Part shown: piece by piece, positions 44,630 through 52,329 of the stretch | How the letters are laid out: each line of letters begins with the position of its first letter | How positions within the stretch are numbered: position 1 is the first letter of the stretch | DNA from: Streptomyces longhuiensis | GTDB lineage: Bacteria; Actinomycetota; Actinomycetes; Streptomycetales; Streptomycetaceae | Reading direction: 5' to 3' | DNA: 64,000 nucleotides | Assembly: GCF_020616555.1 (NCBI RefSeq) | Contig: NZ_CP085173.1 | Span: 2,418,001-2,482,000 of the forward strand | Notes under the pieces: generated by a model | Told to the model about the DNA's origin: nothing | What the model saw: the letters and a program-made list of their open reading frames with translations, nothing else | Databases searched by the model: none | Position numbers and translations under genes: made by a program

Positions 44630-45894
44630 GTCCGAGAGCCCGCTGGTCGGGTGTCCTCAGCCTTCTGGTCATCGTCCTGATCAGCTACGTGGACCGGGTG
44701 AACGTCTCCGTCCTCATCACCGACGAGGCGTTCACCGAACACTTCGGCATCACCGGTGACCGGGTGGCGCAGGGCGCCCTGTCGACCGTCTTCCTCGTGG
44801 GGTACGGCATCGCGGCGTTCTTCCTCACTCCGTTCTACGAGACGACGCTCGGGGTGCGGCGCGGCCTGTTCGTGAGCGTGGCCCTGTGGTCGGTGATGAC
44901 CCTGCTGTCGCCGTACGCCCTGGGCGCGCTCACGCTCACCGTGCTGCGTGCCCTGCTGGGCGCGGCCGAGGGACCGCTGTTCTCGCTCAAGACGATGTAC
45001 GTGCGCGAGCACTTCTCGCCGCACGAGGCGGGAAGGCCGAACGCGGTCAGCTCGATGGGGGTGTCCCTGGGCACGGCCGCGGGCCTCCCCCTGATCACGT
45101 ATCTCGTCTACCGCTTCGACTGGCACACGTCGTTCCTCGCCCTGGCCGCACTCAACGCGGTGATCGGCCTGCCGCTGATCGCCCTGTTCGTCCGCGGCCG
45201 GGGTGTGGCGAGGGCCGGCCGGCCCGGGTTCGGTGCCACCCTCAAGGGCGCTCTGCACATGCCGCGCCTGGCGCCGATCCTGCTCATCGAGATCGCCACG
45301 CTTGCGTATCTGTGGGGTTCGAGCGCCTGGCTGCCGTCGTATCTTCTGCAGGAGCGGCACTTCTCCCTGGCCGCCATGGGCGCCGTGTCGTCGCTGCCGT
45401 TCCTGATGTCGCTGGTGTCCGGGTTCCTCGGCGGTCTGCTGCTCGACCGGCTGCCGCGGCGGCTGCTCGCGCTGCCGTTCGTCGTCGGCTCGGCCGGTAC
45501 GGCGGTCTGTGTCCTCCTCGTCGCCGGGGCGGACAGCGACGGGGCGGCGGCGACGGGACTGATCCTCGCGGGCGGCTTCTGGGGCCTGCAAGGCCCGGCG
45601 ATACCCACGCTGGTCCAGCACTGCGCGCCGGCCCGTTTCGTGGGCAGCGCGTACGGGGTGGTCAACGGGGTCGGCAACCTGGTCTCGGCCTTCATGCCGA
45701 CGTTGATGGGCGTGGCCATCGCGGCGAGCGGCGGGCACAGCTTCGGCGCCGGGTTCGCGCTGCTGGCCGGGGCACAAGCGGTCACCCTGGTCTGCGGCGC
45801 GTGGCTGCTCGCGCGACCGGTTCAGGCTCGGCCGGAGGCGAGTGCGGAGTCCACGACGGACCGCTCCGACTTGGAGAACAGCCAGGCGAGTTGA
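44626..45894 (+). CDS. MFS transporter (anion:cation symporter-like)
   Basis: A 422-residue 12-helix carrier starting within the oxygenase stop (ATGA). Helix 1 SVLSLL-type sequence is followed by SYVDRVNVSVLI, the conserved Asp-Arg of ACS-family transporters for organic anions. GAAEGPLFSLKTMYVREHF and LDRLPRRLLALP mark the two loop motifs. Being the last gene of the operon, it is likely to import the aromatic or organic acid substrate. It is followed by a strong terminator. Confidence 0.88.
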   Translation: MSPRARWSGVLSLLVIVLISYVDRVNVSVLITDEAFTEHFGITGDRVAQGALSTVFLVGYGIAAFFLTPFYETTLGVRRGLFVSVALWSVMTLLSPYALGALTLTVLRALLGAAEGPLFSLKTMYVREHFSPHEAGRPNAVSSMGVSLGTAAGLPLITYLVYRFDWHTSFLALAALNAVIGLPLIALFVRGRGVARAGRPGFGATLKGALHMPRLAPILLIEIATLAYLWGSSAWLPSYLLQERHFSLAAMGAVSSLPFLMSLVSGFLGGLLLDRLPRRLLALPFVVGSAGTAVCVLLVAGADSDGAAATGLILAGGFWGLQGPAIPTLVQHCAPARFVGSAYGVVNGVGNLVSAFMPTLMGVAIAASGGHSFGAGFALLAGAQAVTLVCGAWLLARPVQARPEASAESTTDRSDLENSQAS

Positions 45895-45897
45895 GAA

Positions 45898-45926
45898 CGC
45901 CCGGCCGGGGACCTCCCGGCCGGGCG
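45898..45926 (+). terminator. Terminator of the oxygenase operon
   Basis: CGCCCGGCCGGG and CCCGGCCGGGCG form a perfect 12-bp stem with a 5-nt loop right after the MFS stop codon. It ends the 11-kb run of same-strand genes begun at 34550. Confidence 0.85.
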
Positions 45927-46027
45927 TGCGTCGTCCGTCGTGCGCGCGTTCCGCTCCCGCATCCGCACGATCAGGTCGTGGTTACGGGACTACGCCCCGC
46001 CTACCGCGTCCGTGCACACATAATGGG

Positions 46028-46048
46028 CCGATACATCGGAGGTATCGG
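46028..46048. promoter_or_regulatory. Inverted repeat upstream of the FadR-type regulator
   Basis: CCGATAC and GTATCGG flank a 7-nt centre, 44 nt before the start codon. It contains the GATACATCGG element also present at 34337. It may be the autoregulatory operator. Confidence 0.45.
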
Positions 46049-46091
46049 CGCTCCAGACGGTGGCGCTCCGACCGAGGACAGGGAGGCCGCC

Positions 46092-46763
46092 ATGGCTGTC
46101 ACCGACGAGGCCATCGAGAAGATCAAGGGCATGATCGTCTCCGGCGCCCTGCGCCCGGGCGACCGGCTCCCCAAGGAGAGCGAACTCGCCGCCGACCTCG
46201 GCCTGTCCCGCAACTCCCTGCGCGAGGCCGTCCGCGCCCTGTCCCTCATCCGCATCCTCGACGTGCGGCAGGGCGACGGGACGTACGTCACCAGCCTCGA
46301 CCCCCAACTCCTCCTCGAGGCCCTGAGTTTCGTCGTCGACTTCCACCGCGACGACACCGTCCTCGAATTCCTCGCCGTGCGTCGCATCCTGGAGCCGGCC
46401 GCGACCGCGATGGCCGCCACCCGGATCGACGAGGCGCGGCTCGACGCGCTCGCGGCCCAGCTGGACGCGCTCGGCACCGCGCCCTCGGTGGAGGAACTCG
46501 TCGCCTCCGACCTGGAGTTCCACCGCGGCATCGTGCAGAGCTCGGGCAACTCGGTCCTGTGCTCGCTCCTCGACGGCCTGTCCGGACCGACGACCCGGGC
46601 CCGCGTCTGGCGCGGCCTGACGCAGGAGGACGCGGTCAGCCGGACCCTGCACGAGCACCGGGCGATCCTGGCGGCGCTGCGCGACGGTGACGCGGAGGCG
46701 GCGCGGTCCTGGGCGACGGTGCACATCGCGAGCGTGGAGCAGTGGCTGCGCTCCACGCTCTGA
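46092..46763 (+). CDS. FadR-family (GntR) transcriptional regulator
   Basis: A 223-residue regulator. The N-terminal winged helix is IKGMIVSGALRPGDRLPKESELAADLGLSRNSLREAVRALSLIRILDVRQGDGTYV and the C-terminal FCD domain keeps the metal/ligand-binding Asp-His pattern (SDLEFHRGIV, EHRAILAALRDGDAEAA). FadR-type proteins usually sense carboxylic acids that are substrates or intermediates of nearby catabolic genes. It follows the oxygenase operon terminator on the same strand and marks the right end of the accessory island. ATG 46092 has GGGAGG upstream. Confidence 0.93.
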   Translation: MAVTDEAIEKIKGMIVSGALRPGDRLPKESELAADLGLSRNSLREAVRALSLIRILDVRQGDGTYVTSLDPQLLLEALSFVVDFHRDDTVLEFLAVRRILEPAATAMAATRIDEARLDALAAQLDALGTAPSVEELVASDLEFHRGIVQSSGNSVLCSLLDGLSGPTTRARVWRGLTQEDAVSRTLHEHRAILAALRDGDAEAARSWATVHIASVEQWLRSTL

Positions 46764-46946
46764 CACGGGTTCCGCTACGGGCGTGAAGGGGGAGTGCGAG
46801 GGCGGATCGCGGGGCAGTGATCCGGTCACTCCCCCGTACAAGGGGGCTGCGGACGGTCCTCTCGGACGCCGTAAGGTGGGCAGGTACGCGATAGGGGTCC
46901 CTCCCAGGCCATGAGGGCACTGGGGGACGTCGGAAGGAGGCGCTGG

Positions 46947-47987
46947 GTGATCGAGCTCGAGGGGGTTCCCGAGCTGGTCGACCCGGTCATGGTGGCCGCG
47001 TTCGAAGGCTGGAACGATGCCGGTGACGCCGCCTCCGCCGCGGTCGCGCATCTCGACAAGGAGTGGAAGGGCGAGGTGTTCGCGGCGCTCGACGCCGAGG
47101 ACTACTACGACTTCCAGGTCAACCGGCCGACGGTGTGGCTCGACGGCGGCGTGCGGAAGATCACCTGGCCGACGACCCGGCTCTCCGTGGTCAGGGTCGG
47201 CGGCGACAAGCCGCGCGACCTGGTCCTGGTCCGGGGCATCGAGCCGTCGATGCGGTGGCGTTCGTTCTGCAACGAGCTGCTCGGGTTCGCGCACGAGTTG
47301 GGCGTCGAGCTGGTCGTCATCCTGGGCGCGCTGCTCGGCGACACCCCGCACACGCGGCCCGTGCCGGTCAGCGGCGTCACGTCCGACGCGGACCTGGCGC
47401 GCACCATGGACCTGGAGGAGACCAAGTACGAGGGTCCGACGGGCATCGTCGGCATCCTCCAGGAGGCCTGCACGCACGCGGGCGTCCCCGCGGTCTCCCT
47501 GTGGGCGGCGGTGCCGCACTACGTGTCGCAGCCGCCGAACCCGAAGGCGACGCTGGCGCTGCTCAACCGCCTGGAGGACCTGATCGACCTGCGCATCCCG
47601 CTGGGCGAGCTGGCCGAGGACTCCCGGGCGTGGCAGCTGGGCGTGGACCAGCTGGCGGCGGAGGACAGCGAGGTCGCCGAGTACGTGCAGTCGCTGGAGG
47701 AGGCCCGGGACACCGCGGAGCTTCCCGAGGCGTCCGGCGAGGCGATCGCCCGCGAGTTCGAGCGCTATCTGCGGCGCAGGGACGGCGGCGGCCCTCCGGG
47801 CGGTCCGGCCGGCCACGCGACGGACGGCGGCGACACGGCGTCGTACCTGCGGGACACCCCGAGCGAGCGCACCCGGCCCCCGCGGCCCCAGCGCCCCGAC
47901 CCGGGCACGGAGGCCCCCGGCGGGACGGGTGACACGGACACGTCCTCGGACTCCGGGGACGATTCCTCCGAGGACTCGCCGGAGTAG
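46947..47987 (+). CDS. parJ: PAC2 family protein, ParJ-like
   Basis: A PAC2-fold protein (346 aa from GTG 46947, GGAAGGAGG upstream) with an acidic, Ser/Asp/Pro-rich C-terminal tail from about residue 275. Core segments are VPELVDPVMVAAFEGWNDAGDAAS, GVELVVILGALLGDTPHTRPVPV and HYVSQPPNPKATLALLNRLEDL. The position between the glycerol operon side and mshC matches S. coelicolor SCO1662, described as ParJ, a partner of the chromosome-segregation ATPase ParA. The symbol rests on that remembered synteny and on family membership, not on an alignment. An in-frame start at 46911 exists but has no ribosome site. Confidence 0.8.
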   Translation: MIELEGVPELVDPVMVAAFEGWNDAGDAASAAVAHLDKEWKGEVFAALDAEDYYDFQVNRPTVWLDGGVRKITWPTTRLSVVRVGGDKPRDLVLVRGIEPSMRWRSFCNELLGFAHELGVELVVILGALLGDTPHTRPVPVSGVTSDADLARTMDLEETKYEGPTGIVGILQEACTHAGVPAVSLWAAVPHYVSQPPNPKATLALLNRLEDLIDLRIPLGELAEDSRAWQLGVDQLAAEDSEVAEYVQSLEEARDTAELPEASGEAIAREFERYLRRRDGGGPPGGPAGHATDGGDTASYLRDTPSERTRPPRPQRPDPGTEAPGGTGDTDTSSDSGDDSSEDSPE

Positions 47988-48005
47988 GGCGACAACGGCT
48001 CAGCA

Positions 48006-48036
48006 GGGGCGGTGCACACGCGGTGTGCACCGCCCC
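48006..48036 (+). terminator. Terminator of the PAC2/parJ gene
   Basis: GGGGCGGTGCACAC and GTGTGCACCGCCCC form a perfect 14-bp stem with a 3-nt loop, followed by TT. Confidence 0.85.
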
Positions 48037-48070
48037 TTCGCTGTGCGCCTGCCGTCACACGGACAGACGT

Positions 48071-48106
48071 GACCGCCCCCGAACTCGAAGGAGTTCGGGG
48101 GCGGTC
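48071..48106 (-). terminator. Terminator of mshC
   Basis: A perfect 16-bp stem (48071-48086 with 48091-48106) and a 4-nt loop, 43 nt past the mshC stop on the minus strand. Together with the previous stem-loop it separates the convergent genes. Confidence 0.85.
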
Positions 48107-48148
48107 GAGGGATGTGTGCCCCGGGACCGGGGCCCGGGGCCGAGGCGT

Positions 48149-49378
48149 CTAGAGCGCCACTCCGAGCAGGGCGTCGACCGCGCGGGACACCACGCCGGGC
48201 GCCCCCTCGTCCGTACCGCCCTGCTCCGTCTGAAGGGCGGCCCAGCGGTCCACCGCGAGGAGCGCGGAGGGTGCGTCGAGGTCGTTCGACAGCGCCTCGC
48301 GGATCTCCTCGACGAGCGCCGCGGCGGACGGACCGTCGGGGCGGGACACGGCGGCACGCCAGCGGCCCAGCCGCTCGACGGCGTCGCTCAGGACCTGGTC
48401 GGTCCACTCCCAGTCGGCCCGGTAGTGGTGCGCGAGGAGCGCGAGACGGATCGCGGCCGGGTCGACCCCGTCGCGCCGCAGCTTCGAGACGAAGACGAGG
48501 TTGCCCTTGGACTTGGACATCTTCTCGCCGTCGAGCGCGACCATGCCGGCGTGGACGTACGCCTTGGCCATCGGGAACTCGCCGGTGAGGACCTGCGCGT
48601 GCGAGGCGCCCATCTCGTGGTGCGGAAAGGCCAGATCGGACCCTCCGCCCTGCACGTCGAAGCCCATGCCCAGGTGGTCGAGGGCGATGGCGACGCACTC
48701 GATGTGCCAGCCGGGCCGGCCGCGGCCCAGCGAGCCGCCGTCCCAGCTCGGCTCGCCCTCGCGGGCGGCCATCCACAGCATCGGGTCGAGCGGGTTCTTC
48801 TTGCCCGGGCGGTCCGGGTCACCGCCGCGCTCGGCGGACAGCAGCCGCATCGCCGCGGCGTCCAGGCGGGAGACCTGGCCGAAGTGGGGGTCGGACTCGA
48901 CGGAGAAGTAGACGTCGCCCTCGAGCTCGTAGGCGGCGCCCATGTCCCGGAGCCGTTCGACGAGCGGCACGATGCCGGGTATCGCCTCGACGGCTCCGAT
49001 GTAGTGCTGCGGCGGCAGCATCCGCAGGGCGGTCATGTCCTCGCGGAAGAGGGCGGTCTCGCGCTCCGCGAGTCCGGTCCAGTCGACGCCGTCACGGATC
49101 GCGCGCTCGAGCAGCGGATCGTCGACGTCCGTCACGTTCTGGACGTAGTGGACCTGCCGCTTGGTGTCGAGCCACACGCGCTGAACGAGGTCGAACGCGT
49201 TGTAGGTCGCCGCGTGACCCATATGGGTCGCGTCGTACGGGGTGATCCCGCAGACGTAGATACGGGCGACGGGACCGGGCTCGAGGGTGACGAGGCCATC
49301 GGTCGCGGTGTCGTGGATCCTCAGGTCGCGGCCCTTGCCAGGCAGGACGGGGACCTCAGAAGCGGGCCAGGCATGCAT
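48149..49378 (-). CDS. mshC: Mycothiol ligase MshC (cysteine:GlcN-Ins ligase)
   Basis: Joins L-cysteine to glucosaminyl-inositol with ATP, the third step of mycothiol synthesis. The 409-residue protein is related to cysteinyl-tRNA synthetase but lacks the anticodon domain. It has the zinc/adenylate motifs [22 protein letters not shown] (HIGH-like), [13 protein letters not shown], and the KMSKSKGN loop. The N-terminus [17 protein letters not shown] is typical of MshC and not CysS. Mycothiol is the main thiol of actinobacteria. Confidence 0.95.
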   Translation of the reverse strand: MHAWPASEVPVLPGKGRDLRIHDTATDGLVTLEPGPVARIYVCGITPYDATHMGHAATYNAFDLVQRVWLDTKRQVHYVQNVTDVDDPLLERAIRDGVDWTGLAERETALFREDMTALRMLPPQHYIGAVEAIPGIVPLVERLRDMGAAYELEGDVYFSVESDPHFGQVSRLDAAAMRLLSAERGGDPDRPGKKNPLDPMLWMAAREGEPSWDGGSLGRGRPGWHIECVAIALDHLGMGFDVQGGGSDLAFPHHEMGASHAQVLTGEFPMAKAYVHAGMVALDGEKMSKSKGNLVFVSKLRRDGVDPAAIRLALLAHHYRADWEWTDQVLSDAVERLGRWRAAVSRPDGPSAAALVEEIREALSNDLDAPSALLAVDRWAALQTEQGGTDEGAPGVVSRAVDALLGVAL

Positions 49379-49470
49379 GCCATGAGCCTAACCGGACGGA
49401 GCTTCCGCATACGAACCGGACCGGGTCCGATGGCCGGGAAGGCCCTCTTGCGGTCCGCTCGGGTGCCATG

Positions 49471-49911
49471 TCAGGCCTCGACGGTGGCACGGATGGCGCC
49501 CGAGAGTCCGAAGTGGCGGATGCCGTGCAGCAGATGAGCTCTGAGCCCCGTCACGAAGTACGTCCACCCCTGGGTCTGCCCGACGGCCCGCGCGGCACCC
49601 TCCAGGTTCTCCCTCATGGGCTGCTCGGTGATCGTCAGCAGCGTGGCCGCGCCGTCGTCGGCCCGCTCCAGCTCGATGGTCACGTCTCCCCCGGGCCAGC
49701 TCCACGAGATCAGCCGGTCCGTCTCCACGGGCCCGACCTCGACGTCGAAGGTCGCGTCGACATGGCCGAAACGCCAGGTCACCGTGGTGTTGGGGATCAT
49801 CGGGCCGGATGCGTCAGCCGTGAAGAAGCTGGACAGCCCCTCCGGGCTCACGATGGAGTTGAACACGTCCTTCACGGGCCGGTCGATCCGGTCCTCGACG
49901 ATCAGTTTCAC
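49471..49911 (-). CDS. SRPBCC-domain protein (AHSA1-like)
   Basis: A 146-residue START-like protein. It begins MKLIVEDRIDRPVKDVFNSIVSPEGLSSFF, has the central VTWRFGHVDATFDVEVG strands and ends with a long helix (WTYFVTGLRAHLLHGIRHF). AHSA1-like proteins bind small hydrophobic molecules or partner proteins; none has been assigned here. The GTG at 49911 has GGAGG upstream. It lies 92 nt upstream of mshC on the same strand and may be co-transcribed. Confidence 0.88.
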   Translation of the reverse strand: MKLIVEDRIDRPVKDVFNSIVSPEGLSSFFTADASGPMIPNTTVTWRFGHVDATFDVEVGPVETDRLISWSWPGGDVTIELERADDGAATLLTITEQPMRENLEGAARAVGQTQGWTYFVTGLRAHLLHGIRHFGLSGAIRATVEA

Positions 49912-50000
49912 GGCGTGGCCTCCGTTCCGGGGATCCCGTGAGGGATCCCTTCGAACGTAGCCGCAGCCACTGAGATGCGCCCCCGGACGACGCGGACCGC

Positions 50001-50098
50001 AGGGCTCGGACGGGGCGACTCGGACGGGCGGGCTCGGACGGGCCGGCTCAGACGGACCCGCTCAGACGGACCGGCTCAGACGGACCGGCTCAGACGGG
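50001..50098. repeat. Seven tandem 14-bp repeats
   Basis: Seven head-to-tail units of 14 bp with the core GCTCRGACGGR: units 1-3 carry CTCGGACGGG and units 4-7 CTCAGACGGR. The array fills the space upstream of the SRPBCC gene and its last unit contains the stop codon of the SCO1664-family gene. The unit length is not a multiple of three, so it is not a coding repeat. Confidence 0.9.
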
Positions 50099-50926
50099 CG
50101 GCCACGGGATGGCCGGCCACTCCCCGCTCGGCTCCCGGTGCTTCCCGGTCGTGAGCATCGCGTCGACCCGTGCGCGTACGGCGCCCAGCTCGTCCTCGGT
50201 GATCAGCTCCGCGAGCCGCAGCGCGAGGGGTTTCCCGGCCTCCAGGGCGCCCGTGAGCGCCTTCAGGGCCTCGGTCGCCTCTCCGGTCAGTGGCTCCCCC
50301 GCCCAGCCCCACAGGAGCGTGCGCAGCTTGTCCTCGGTGTTGAAGGAGACACCGTGGTCGATGCCGAACAGGCGCCCCTCGGTGTCGACCAGGAGGTGAC
50401 CGCCCTTGCGGTCGCCGTTGTTGATCACCGCGTCCAGCACGGCGAGGCGCCGCAGCCGCGTGTCGTCCGCGTGTACGAGCAGCGCCGTGCGCCCCTCGCC
50501 GACCTCCGCGAACCCGACGGCCTTCCAGCCGTCGCCCGGTTCCTCACCCTCCACGAGTGCGAGCAGCTCGGCACCCTCGGAGGGCTCATCGGGCTGGTCG
50601 ATCCAGAGCTGGCACATGCCTTCGCCGTACGGCCCGTCGCGCAGCACGGTCGGCGGTACGAGGCTCCAGCCGAGGGCCTCGGAGACCTCGTAGGCCGCGA
50701 CCTCGCGCCGGGCGAGGTTGCCGTCGGGGAAGTCCCACAGGGGACGCTCGCCGGCGACGGGCTTGTACACGCACGACGCCGCACGGCCCGCGTGGGTGAC
50801 CGTGCACAGGAGCACCGCGTTCGACGCCTCACGGATGCGCCCCTGGACCGCCAGCTCGCCCCTGGTGAGGAGGTCCGTGTCCGTGACGGTCACGCTCCTC
50901 GCCGGTATCCGTTCTGACGCGGGCAT
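50090..50926 (-). CDS. SCO1664 family protein (kinase-like fold)
   Basis: A 278-residue conserved actinobacterial protein of the family named after SCO1664, distantly related to phosphatidylinositol 3/4-kinases. Visible segments are LLCTVTHAGRAASCVYKPVAGERPLWDFPDGNLARREVAA (ATP-lysine region), LAVLDAVINNGDRKGGHLLVD (catalytic loop with Asp and Asn) and LFGIDHGVSFN (DHG metal motif). The start ATG 50926 has GGAGGGACA upstream and overlaps the DUF3090 gene by 37 nt. The stop lies in a tandem repeat. The molecular role is unknown. Confidence 0.85.
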   Translation of the reverse strand: MPASERIPARSVTVTDTDLLTRGELAVQGRIREASNAVLLCTVTHAGRAASCVYKPVAGERPLWDFPDGNLARREVAAYEVSEALGWSLVPPTVLRDGPYGEGMCQLWIDQPDEPSEGAELLALVEGEEPGDGWKAVGFAEVGEGRTALLVHADDTRLRRLAVLDAVINNGDRKGGHLLVDTEGRLFGIDHGVSFNTEDKLRTLLWGWAGEPLTGEATEALKALTGALEAGKPLALRLAELITEDELGAVRARVDAMLTTGKHREPSGEWPAIPWPPV

Positions 50927-51480
50927 ACGTGTCCCTCCGGGTCGAGCGGCAGACTGCACAGGGGGCACGGCGGGCGCCCCGCGTTCACGACGTCCAGGGC
51001 GCGCTTGGCGAACGCGCGCGCCTGTACGCCGGTGAGCCGGACCCGCAGCATCGGGGGGCCGTTCTCCTCGTCCTGGAGCAGCCGCTCCTCGGCCTCCGCG
51101 AGGTCCTCGTCGGAGTCCGCGTCGAGCTCGACGAGCGCCTGCGCCTCGACGATCATCCGCTCCTCCTCGCCGTCCCAGGCGAGGGCCATCGTGCCGACCC
51201 GGAACTCCTCGTCGACGGGCGCTTCGAGAGGCGCGGTGTCGTGGATCTCCGTGGGCACGACGGCGGGCACCGACGCGTTCCCGCCGCTGCGGCGCACGAC
51301 CTCGTCGAGGAGCTCGTCCATGCGCTCGGCGAGGGCTGCGACCTGGGTCTTCTCCAGAGCCACACTCGTCACACGGGCGCCGGCCGAGGCCTGGAGGAAG
51401 AAGGTACGGCGCCCGGGGAGCCCGACCGTGCCGGCCACGAAACGCTCCGGGGGGTCGTAGAGGAACACCTGACGGGACAC
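50890..51480 (-). CDS. DUF3090 family protein
   Basis: A 196-residue protein recognised by MSRQVFLYDPPERFVAGTVGLPGRRTFFLQA at the N-terminus and a C-terminal zinc-ribbon-like CPLCSLPLDPEGHVC. The family has no assigned function but is almost always next to the SCO1664-family and histidine phosphatase genes. Here the stop codon falls 37 nt inside the SCO1664-family gene, and the phosphatase gene is 100 nt upstream, so the three form a conserved operon. Confidence 0.9.
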   Translation of the reverse strand: MSRQVFLYDPPERFVAGTVGLPGRRTFFLQASAGARVTSVALEKTQVAALAERMDELLDEVVRRSGGNASVPAVVPTEIHDTAPLEAPVDEEFRVGTMALAWDGEEERMIVEAQALVELDADSDEDLAEAEERLLQDEENGPPMLRVRLTGVQARAFAKRALDVVNAGRPPCPLCSLPLDPEGHVCPRQNGYRRGA

Positions 51481-51580
51481 GTCCTGTCTCCATTGGAATC
51501 GACTGCTGGGACCGACTGCTTGATCGGGCGCGGCAACAACTGCAGTTACTGCGACGGCTTCACCCTACTGCGGCGGACGA

Positions 51581-52267
51581 TCACGGGGCGCCCGCACCGC
51601 CCCCGACCGGGGCGTCCCCCTCGGCCGGCTTCTCGCGCGGGGCGAGCGACGCGAAGTCACCGGTGTCGCCGAGGCGGACGAGATAGGGGCGGAGCCGGGT
51701 GTAACGGATCACCGTGACCGAGCAGGGCTCCACGGAGATGCGCTGGAAGAGGTCCAGATGAAGCCCTATGGCGTCCGCGACGAGCGACTTGATGATGTCG
51801 CCGTGGGAGCACATCAGATAGGCGGCGTCCGGGCCGTGGTCGCGCTCCACGCGCGCGTTCCACTCGCGTACGGCCTCCGCGGCCCGGTGCTGCATGGCCC
51901 GCATGGATTCGCCGCCGGGGAACGCGGCGGCCGACGGGTGCTGCTGCACGACCTCCATCAGCGGGTCGTCGACGAGCTCGGCGAGCTTGCGGCCCGACCA
52001 GTCGCCGTAGTGGCACTCGCCGATGCGGTCGTCGGTGTGCGGGGTGAGTTCCGGGCGGGCAGCGAGCAGCGGGGCCAGGGTCTCCTGACAGCGCTGGAGG
52101 GGGCTCGTGACGATCTCGGCGAGGGGCACCGCGGCCAGCCGCTCCGGCAGCGCGGCGGCCTGCGCGGCGCCGCGCTCGTCGAGGGAGACACCGGGGGTCC
52201 ACCCGGCGAGCAGGCCCGCGGTGTTGGCGGTGGAGCGTCCGTGCCGGACGAGGATCAGCGTGGGCAT
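51581..52267 (-). CDS. Histidine phosphatase family protein (MSMEG_4193-like)
   Basis: A phosphoglycerate mutase-like phosphatase (228 aa). The phosphohistidine motif is LILVRHGRSTANT, followed by VTSPLQRCQET (Arg), the acid in IGECHYGDWSG (Glu) and the second His in YLMCSHGDIIKSLVADA. Members of this group hydrolyse small phosphoesters. First gene of the phosphatase-DUF3090-SCO1664 set, divergent from corA across about 60 nt. Confidence 0.92.
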   Translation of the reverse strand: MPTLILVRHGRSTANTAGLLAGWTPGVSLDERGAAQAAALPERLAAVPLAEIVTSPLQRCQETLAPLLAARPELTPHTDDRIGECHYGDWSGRKLAELVDDPLMEVVQQHPSAAAFPGGESMRAMQHRAAEAVREWNARVERDHGPDAAYLMCSHGDIIKSLVADAIGLHLDLFQRISVEPCSVTVIRYTRLRPYLVRLGDTGDFASLAPREKPAEGDAPVGGGAGAP

Positions 52268-52329
52268 GCGGGCCAGCCTAGGCCCAGTGCGACGTGCGGC
52301 CCGGGCACCCCCTGGGAAGAATACGAAGC

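Noticed and set aside
23835..46946. Integrative element (phage, ICE or transposon) as carrier of the island
   Set aside because: No integrase, transposase, tRNA flank or matching end repeats were seen at either edge; only the gene content and remembered synteny suggest insertion.
50001..50098. CRISPR array
   Set aside because: Units are 14 bp and directly abutting with no spacers, and no cas genes are present; it is a simple tandem repeat. The RecB-like nuclease at 8732 resembles Cas4 only in fold.
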